This document shows positions 59,380 to 64,000 of a DNA stretch of 64,000 nt, one piece after another. Every line of letters begins with the position of its first letter. Positions within the stretch are counted from its first letter, which is position 1. Below the pieces are notes generated by a model. The model saw only the letters and a list, made by a program, of their open reading frames with translations, did no database searches and was not told the origin of the DNA. This DNA is from Clostridium sp. (GTDB taxonomy: Bacteria; Bacillota; Clostridia; Lachnospirales; Lachnospiraceae): positions 124,001 to 188,000 of the forward strand of contig JAMPFF010000002.1 in assembly GCA_023664605.1 (NCBI GenBank), in the 5' to 3' direction. A program made the translations under genes and the position numbers.

Positions 59380-60390
59380 ATGAAAAGAGAGATACCGGTT
59401 TTGTATCTGGTTGTTCCATGCTATAACGAGGAAGAAGTTGTGGAAAAATCCGCACGCGTTATGCGGGATAAAGTCTGCCGATTGATACAGGAGAAAAAAA
59501 TTAAATCCGGAAGTAAGATTATGTTTATCAATGACGGCAGTAAGGACAATACGCTGCGGCTGCTGCATCAGACAGCAGAGCGGGATACGATGTTTTCCGT
59601 CGTCAGCCTGGCGGGAAATTACGGGCATCAGAGCGCGATTCTGGCAGGAATGATGACGGCCAGAAAGTATGCGGATGTTGTTGTGACAATCGATGCGGAT
59701 TTGCAGCAGGATATAGAGGCGTTGGATAAATTCCTGGCAAGCTATATGGCGGGCTGTGAAGTGGTGTATGGCGTGCGTAACGACAGACATTCCGACGGCA
59801 CGTTTAAAAAAAGCACGGCAACGCTTTATTATAAACTGATGCACCTGCTTGGCAGTAAAGTGATTGCCAATCATGCGGATTATCGGCTGATGTCTAAAAA
59901 GGCGCTGGATGCGCTTTCGGAATATCAGGAGACTAATTTATTCCTCCGCGGGCTGATTCCGACGATGGGATTTGCTTCCGACGTCGTTTACTTTGATGTA
60001 AAAAAGAGGGAGGCCGGACATTCCAAATATACGCTTGGAAAAATGATGACACTTGCGTTAGACGGTATTACCTCCATGAGCGTCAGGCCGCTTCGGATGA
60101 TAGCGGTGATGGGATTCGGAGTCTGCCTGTTTAGCGTGATAATGTCCATTATCAGTCTGGTGGACTGGATAAGGGGCAATAATGTACCCGGCTATACAAC
60201 CAGTCTTTTAATATCGCTTATTATGGGCGGTATTACATTGTTGTCTTTGGGAATTATCGGGGAGTATATCGGGAAGATTTATATGGAGACGAAGAAGAGA
60301 CCGCGCTATATCATAGATACTTTTGTATGGAAACCGGATGCTTTAAACGAGACGGATGGTATTTCACAAATGGAGGAAGAAAATGCCTGA
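59380..60390 (+). CDS. Family 2 glycosyltransferase with C-terminal membrane anchor
   Basis: A ~336-residue polyprenyl-phosphate sugar synthase-like GT2. It has LYLVVPCYNEEEVVEKSARVM, MFINDGSKDNTLRLL, GNYGHQSAILAGM, TIDADLQQD and DYRLMSKKALDAL. Two C-terminal hydrophobic segments (MIAVMGFGVCLFSVIMSIISL and LLISLIMGGITLLSLGIIGEYIG) match the DPM1/GtrB class. It makes a polyprenyl-phosphate-sugar, possibly used by the GT-C enzyme upstream. GGAAGGAG (59359-59366) precedes both ATG 59368 and 59380; I prefer 59380 for spacing. Confidence 0.9.
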   Translation: MKREIPVLYLVVPCYNEEEVVEKSARVMRDKVCRLIQEKKIKSGSKIMFINDGSKDNTLRLLHQTAERDTMFSVVSLAGNYGHQSAILAGMMTARKYADVVVTIDADLQQDIEALDKFLASYMAGCEVVYGVRNDRHSDGTFKKSTATLYYKLMHLLGSKVIANHADYRLMSKKALDALSEYQETNLFLRGLIPTMGFASDVVYFDVKKREAGHSKYTLGKMMTLALDGITSMSVRPLRMIAVMGFGVCLFSVIMSIISLVDWIRGNNVPGYTTSLLISLIMGGITLLSLGIIGEYIGKIYMETKKRPRYIIDTFVWKPDALNETDGISQMEEENA

Positions 60391-61312
60391 AATAGACGTT
60401 CATGCGGATGATTATGCGCTTACCGTGCATACGTCGGCGGATATTTTGGATTGTATGAAAAAAGGAAAACTAAACAGCATCAGTATTGTGCCGAATATGT
60501 CCTGTTTTGAGGAATGTATGGAAATGCTGTACGAGGCGGTTAAAACGCTTCCTTTTCTGCCGGCAATGTCGGTGCATTTGGATTTCGTTGAGGGAAGATG
60601 CCTTGCAGGGGCAAAGGAAGTTCCGCTTTTGGCCTCTCCGGGCAGTGATCTGACAGGTCTCTCCTGGGGGAAACTGTTTCTTTTTTCCTATCATCCGATG
60701 AAGCGAAAAGCGGTCAAAATGCAGTTGGAAAAAGAAATGAAAGCGCAGATAGAAACAGGATGGAAAGCGATTAGCCGTTGCCTGGAAATCGCAGGAAAAA
60801 ATCATATCGCCTGTAAACAGAAAGGCCTGCGGATAGACGCCCATCAGCATGCCCACATGATTCCCGTAGTATGGGAGGCATTAACGGAAGTCATTGACAG
60901 AGAGGGATATCCGGTGGAGTATATCCGTAACTCCAAAGAAGTGTTGGGCGCATTTTTATCAGAAGTTTCCCTATGGAAAACATATCGGCCGATAAATTTT
61001 GTGAAAAACAGAATATTATCGTTCTATTCCCATAAAGTGGACCGCTACGGTGCAAAGCATTCTATGGAAAAAATGTATTTGTGGGGGCTTGTGATGAGCG
61101 GACATATGGATTATGACAGAATTGTCAGATTATATCCGAAGATAGCCGCCAAAGCGCAGAAAGAAAACAGGACACTGGAGTTTTGTATGCATCCGGGTCT
61201 TGCCCTGCCGGAAGAGATTACAGCCGAAATTGGAGAGGATGCGGCTAAAGATTTTTATCTGCGAACCGACAGGCAGGTGGAAAAAGACGCCGTTATGCGG
61301 CTAACTTATTAA
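60383..61312 (+). CDS. YdjC/ChbG-family carbohydrate deacetylase
   Basis: A 309-residue deacetylase-type protein. The metal Asp pair is in DVHADDYALT, with SISIVPNMSC, MSVHLDFVEG and the His cluster RIDAHQHAHMIPVVW, the YdjC/ChbG layout that removes acetyl groups from N-acetylated sugars. ATG 60383 follows GGAGGAAG and overlaps the glycosyltransferase stop by 8 bp. A lipid-linked GlcNAc or HexNAc is a likely substrate. It is convergent with the SGNH gene, overlapping by 12 bp. Confidence 0.86.
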   Translation: MPEIDVHADDYALTVHTSADILDCMKKGKLNSISIVPNMSCFEECMEMLYEAVKTLPFLPAMSVHLDFVEGRCLAGAKEVPLLASPGSDLTGLSWGKLFLFSYHPMKRKAVKMQLEKEMKAQIETGWKAISRCLEIAGKNHIACKQKGLRIDAHQHAHMIPVVWEALTEVIDREGYPVEYIRNSKEVLGAFLSEVSLWKTYRPINFVKNRILSFYSHKVDRYGAKHSMEKMYLWGLVMSGHMDYDRIVRLYPKIAAKAQKENRTLEFCMHPGLALPEEITAEIGEDAAKDFYLRTDRQVEKDAVMRLTY

Positions 61313-62266
61313 CCAATGCAGCTTCGGTATTTCATCAAGCAGGATATCCATGAAATAGAGGGCGCCGTCTTCACTCAGATGATCGGCATCCATAAAATAT
61401 TCAACATTGCCGCGGAATCTGTCATCATAGGAATAATCATAATATTCGACACCCGTGTCAGAAACAATCGTGTTTATGGTTTCTTGAAATTCCTGTAAGA
61501 AAGTTTCCGGAACCAAATCCCGGTAATATTTGGAAAAGGGCGGCGTAATCAGAATCGGCGTAATATTATGCTCCTTGCAGTAATTGATAATGTCATACAG
61601 ATTCTGAATCCTTTCTGGCAGAAAATATTCTTCTTTATTGTCAAAATGCCGGCTGTAACGCTCAGCGGCTCTTCTTGTAAACTCCTCCATATCAATTCCG
61701 TTATCTTTGGCAGCCAGTGCGACAATAGACAGTTTCAGGCTGGGGAACAGTTTTACAATATCTTTTCCGGCGGTCAGAATCGGCAGTTTATTTGTCGTAA
61801 TATCAATATACGGGTCATAATCCGGAATATTTTCCGGAGAAAGAAAATGATAGTAGCGCAGGCTCATGGCCTCGGCTTCCGTTTCGTTGACGACTTCATT
61901 ATTAAAAGAAAAATAAGAAACCGGAATGAGCATAATGCTGTCATCCACCATATATTGCACGTATTCTTTTAAGACCGCATAGTCATAGTCATAGGACTGG
62001 CTTGTATTGGCGAAATTGAAGCATTCATAGCCGCGGTCGGTCAGCGGTTTGTAGTTAAAGTCGTAGAGACCGTGGGAACTGCCGAGATTGCCGACGGTTA
62101 TATAGGAGTAATTATGCCCTAAAGCTGAAAATTTGATAATATCCTGATAGTTTGCTTCATCAATTTTCCGGTATGGTTTATTGAGACAATAGATAATCAA
62201 TACGGCCGCGGCCGGAATCAGCAGACATTTTAAGGCGAAACGCAATACGTCGTATTTTCTTTTCAT
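61301..62266 (-). CDS. Membrane-anchored SGNH/DltD-like protein
   Basis: A 321-residue protein with one N-terminal membrane segment (LRFALKCLLIPAAAVLIIYCL). It then has a GDSL/SGNH-like pattern: TVGNLGSSHGLYDFN with the nucleophile-like Ser, and a C-terminal MDADHLSEDGA carrying the Asp-x-x-His-like pair. This arrangement resembles DltD/AlgX-type extracellular partners of MBOAT acyltransferases. ATG 62266 follows GGAGGAATTACT; the frame from 62335 overlaps the MBOAT gene. With the MBOAT gene it probably O-acetylates an exported glycan. Confidence 0.8.
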   Translation of the reverse strand: MKRKYDVLRFALKCLLIPAAAVLIIYCLNKPYRKIDEANYQDIIKFSALGHNYSYITVGNLGSSHGLYDFNYKPLTDRGYECFNFANTSQSYDYDYAVLKEYVQYMVDDSIMLIPVSYFSFNNEVVNETEAEAMSLRYYHFLSPENIPDYDPYIDITTNKLPILTAGKDIVKLFPSLKLSIVALAAKDNGIDMEEFTRRAAERYSRHFDNKEEYFLPERIQNLYDIINYCKEHNITPILITPPFSKYYRDLVPETFLQEFQETINTIVSDTGVEYYDYSYDDRFRGNVEYFMDADHLSEDGALYFMDILLDEIPKLHWLIS

Positions 62267-62279
62267 AGTAATTCCTCCG

Positions 62280-63710
62280 TTAAAACTGGAAATAGATAAA
62301 TTCCGTAGCAATGCCTTTCGGCGCAAACAGTGCAATGATAACTAACAGCAGAATATACACGGGCCATCTGACGAGGCATATCTGCTTGGAAAATTCCTTG
62401 ATTACGTCATACTTAAGAGAAAGAATATCGTAAATGGCAAGAATCAGTACGGATAAGCCCATGCCTATCATCTGGATAAACGATAAATCCAGGCAGATTA
62501 CAGCGGTTTTTAAATAGTTGAGCGGACGGGAGGCATCCCAGAACAGACGGGAAATAACCCACACGGCGTCCTCCATATTGTTTGCACGGAAAAAAATCCA
62601 GGTAAAACATAATAGGATAAAAGTAACAGGAAGCTGCCAGAAATGCCTTTTATGTTTTTTGCCTTTGGGCCATATGATGGTTTCTGCAATTTGTAACAGG
62701 CCGTGAAGACCGCCCCATACAATATAGGTAAGCGTACTGCCATGCCAGAAACCGCTGATTAAAAATGTAATCAGCAGATTGAAAAAGTGGCGCAGCTTCG
62801 GCACTCTGTTACCGCCTAAAGGAATATAAACATAATCTCTAAACCATGAGGAAAGAGAAATATGCCAGCGGCTCCAGAATTCCTTGATGGAAAAAGAAAA
62901 GTACGGACTTTTGAAATTGGTCATTAAATCGACGCCGAATAATTTGGCACAGCCGATGGCGATATCGGAATAACCGGAGAAGTCGCAGTAAATTTCAATA
63001 GCGAACATCACGGTGACGACAATGAAAGCAAGTCCTACATAAGCATGTACATTATCATATAATTGATTGACAGTGATGGCAAAGACGTCGGCAATGACTA
63101 ATTTTTTATAATACCCCCACGCCATTAATTTTAAGCCGTAAGTGACGTTTTCATAGCAGAAAGGACGTTCCTTTTTAAACTGTGGCAAAAGAGCATCCGC
63201 TCTGCCGATAGGTCCGGCCAGAAGCTGTGGAAAAAAGGAGACAAAGAGTGCGTAATAGCCAAAATGTTTTTCCGCATGTATTTTGCCATGGTAAACATCA
63301 ATCAGATAGCCCATGGACTGGAAAAAGTAAAAGGAAACGCCGGCAGGAAGAAGTATGGTCATGGTAAAAGGCTGCATTGACAGTCTTCCGGCCGAAATCA
63401 TGTCATTTATCCGGGCAATGACGGGATTTGCTGTTTTAAAAAAGATAAGAATACCGACAAGCGGTACAATGCCAAGTAAAAGATTGCGCTTTTTTTGCCT
63501 GTCAGAACGTGCTTTTTCAAACGACAGGGCGAGTAAATAGGTTAAAAGCGTTGTTAAAAAGAGTAAAATCCCATACCACAGATGCAGATTTATATAGAAA
63601 ACATAGCCGGAAAGCAATAAAAACCCCCATCTGTATTTATGCGGAACCATATAATATAAAAGAAATACTGCAATGATAAAAATACCGAAAGCTATCGAAT
63701 TAAAAAGCAT
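62280..63710 (-). CDS. MBOAT-family O-acyltransferase
   Basis: A 476-residue membrane-bound O-acyltransferase with about ten membrane segments. It has LLAGPIGRADALLPQF, the conserved EFWSRWHISLSSWFRDYVYIPLGGNR and the catalytic His in ISGFWHGSTLTYIVWGGLHG. Family members (AlgI/DltB-like) move acyl groups across the membrane to extracellular polymers. It is paired with the SGNH protein 13 bp downstream. The promoter must lie in the 63711-63902 gap shared with a divergent MBOAT-like start. Confidence 0.93.
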   Translation of the reverse strand: MLFNSIAFGIFIIAVFLLYYMVPHKYRWGFLLLSGYVFYINLHLWYGILLFLTTLLTYLLALSFEKARSDRQKKRNLLLGIVPLVGILIFFKTANPVIARINDMISAGRLSMQPFTMTILLPAGVSFYFFQSMGYLIDVYHGKIHAEKHFGYYALFVSFFPQLLAGPIGRADALLPQFKKERPFCYENVTYGLKLMAWGYYKKLVIADVFAITVNQLYDNVHAYVGLAFIVVTVMFAIEIYCDFSGYSDIAIGCAKLFGVDLMTNFKSPYFSFSIKEFWSRWHISLSSWFRDYVYIPLGGNRVPKLRHFFNLLITFLISGFWHGSTLTYIVWGGLHGLLQIAETIIWPKGKKHKRHFWQLPVTFILLCFTWIFFRANNMEDAVWVISRLFWDASRPLNYLKTAVICLDLSFIQMIGMGLSVLILAIYDILSLKYDVIKEFSKQICLVRWPVYILLLVIIALFAPKGIATEFIYFQF

Positions 63711-63902
63711 AGCAAGCCTCTTTCTTTATTATGTATTATAGCCTGTACCATTAAAAGTTTACCACAAATTGGAAAGGATAGAACATAAAATATCTGCTAT
63801 TAAGAAATAATTAATAAATATACCTCTTTCATAGCCGCTTTGTGGACACGCAGGGGATAAATGTGATAAGATAATAGAAAATTATCAAGGGAACAGGCGA
63901 AA

Positions 63903-64000
63903 ATGGGTATTACCTCTTTTTATTTTTTATGTTTTTTTGCAGGTATTTTAATCATATATTACAGTATTCCAAAACGCTGGCAATGGGCTTTTTTACTGTT
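63903..64000 (+). CDS. Start of a second MBOAT-like gene, cut by window end
   Basis: ATG 63903 preceded by GGGAACAGG opens a frame that runs off the window. The visible N-terminus (MGITSFYFLCFFAGILIIYY then SIPKRWQWAFLL) closely mirrors that of the 62280-63710 MBOAT protein (YYMVPHKYRWGFLLL). Only about 33 residues are visible, so the call is provisional. It is divergent from the first MBOAT gene across 192 bp. Confidence 0.6.
   Translation, partial: MGITSFYFLCFFAGILIIYYSIPKRWQWAFLL

Noticed and set aside
1-64000. CRISPR arrays, tRNA, rRNA, IS elements, riboswitches
   Set aside because: No regularly spaced repeats, cloverleaf, ribosomal sequence, transposase or recognisable aptamer was seen on reading the window, though a covariance-model search was not possible.

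Overview
The window looks like a surface-glycan biosynthesis island of a low-GC Gram-positive anaerobe, most likely a Lachnospiraceae/Clostridia member. The reasons are AT-rich DNA, AGGAGG-type ribosome sites, many radical SAM/SPASM enzymes, an AgrB/AgrD autoinducer pair, LytTR regulators and GHKL kinases. No rRNA, tRNA, CRISPR array or IS element was seen. Composition is mosaic: roughly 1-23 kb and 33.7-40.7 kb are clearly more AT-rich than 40.8-63.7 kb.

Layout. (1) 1-9957, plus strand: two SDRs, a pyruvyl-transferase-like protein, two large ParB-like paralogs, a nucleotidyltransferase, a decayed FkbM methyltransferase, a fucosyltransferase-like enzyme and an epimerase. (2) 10052-10646: a Phd/RelE-type toxin-antitoxin pair. 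(3) 10651-23064, minus strand: an operon reading TPP enzyme, NeuB-cupin fusion, Nudix, two radical SAM enzymes, SDR, B12-type radical SAM, pyruvyl-transferase-like, radical SAM, pyruvyl-transferase-like. (4) 23156-23895: a small tyrosine recombinase and a promoter enclosed by a perfect 26-bp inverted repeat. (5) 23932-37078, plus strand: a second operon reading epimerase, LegF-like nucleotidyltransferase, TPP enzyme, NeuD/PglD-like acyltransferase, formyltransferase, NeuB/LegI, NeuC/LegG, LegC-like aminotransferase, three radical SAM/SPASM enzymes and a pyruvyl-transferase-like protein. (6) 37255-37798: a HicAB relic. (7) 38043-40738, minus strand: a nucleotidyltransferase overlapping a dCTP-deaminase-like/AbiH fusion. 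(8) 40877-44901: a CDP-3,6-dideoxyhexose cassette (RfbF-like x2, RfbH, RfbG). (9) 44999-52440: two XRE regulators, two LytTR response regulators, a membrane GHKL kinase, a YhcG-type nuclease, AgrB/AgrD and a soluble GHKL kinase. (10) 52585-64000: a membrane glycosyltransferase, GT4 and GT2 enzymes, UDP-glucuronate/galacturonate supply, a YdjC deacetylase and SGNH/MBOAT O-acylation genes.

The main candidate system is the switch at 23.2-23.9 kb. In the orientation given, the internal promoter (-35 23225-23230, -10 23202-23207, minus strand) points into the left operon. Inverting the segment would aim it at the right operon. Both operons carry a TPP enzyme, a NeuB-type synthase, an epimerase and radical SAM plus pyruvyl-transferase-like genes, so one recombinase could alternate between two nonulosonate-type glycan programmes. 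A second possible layer is six G/C homopolymers of 8-9 bp, all inside glycan genes and all in frame here, which could act as slipped-strand contingency tracts. Both ideas are read from sequence and are not demonstrated.
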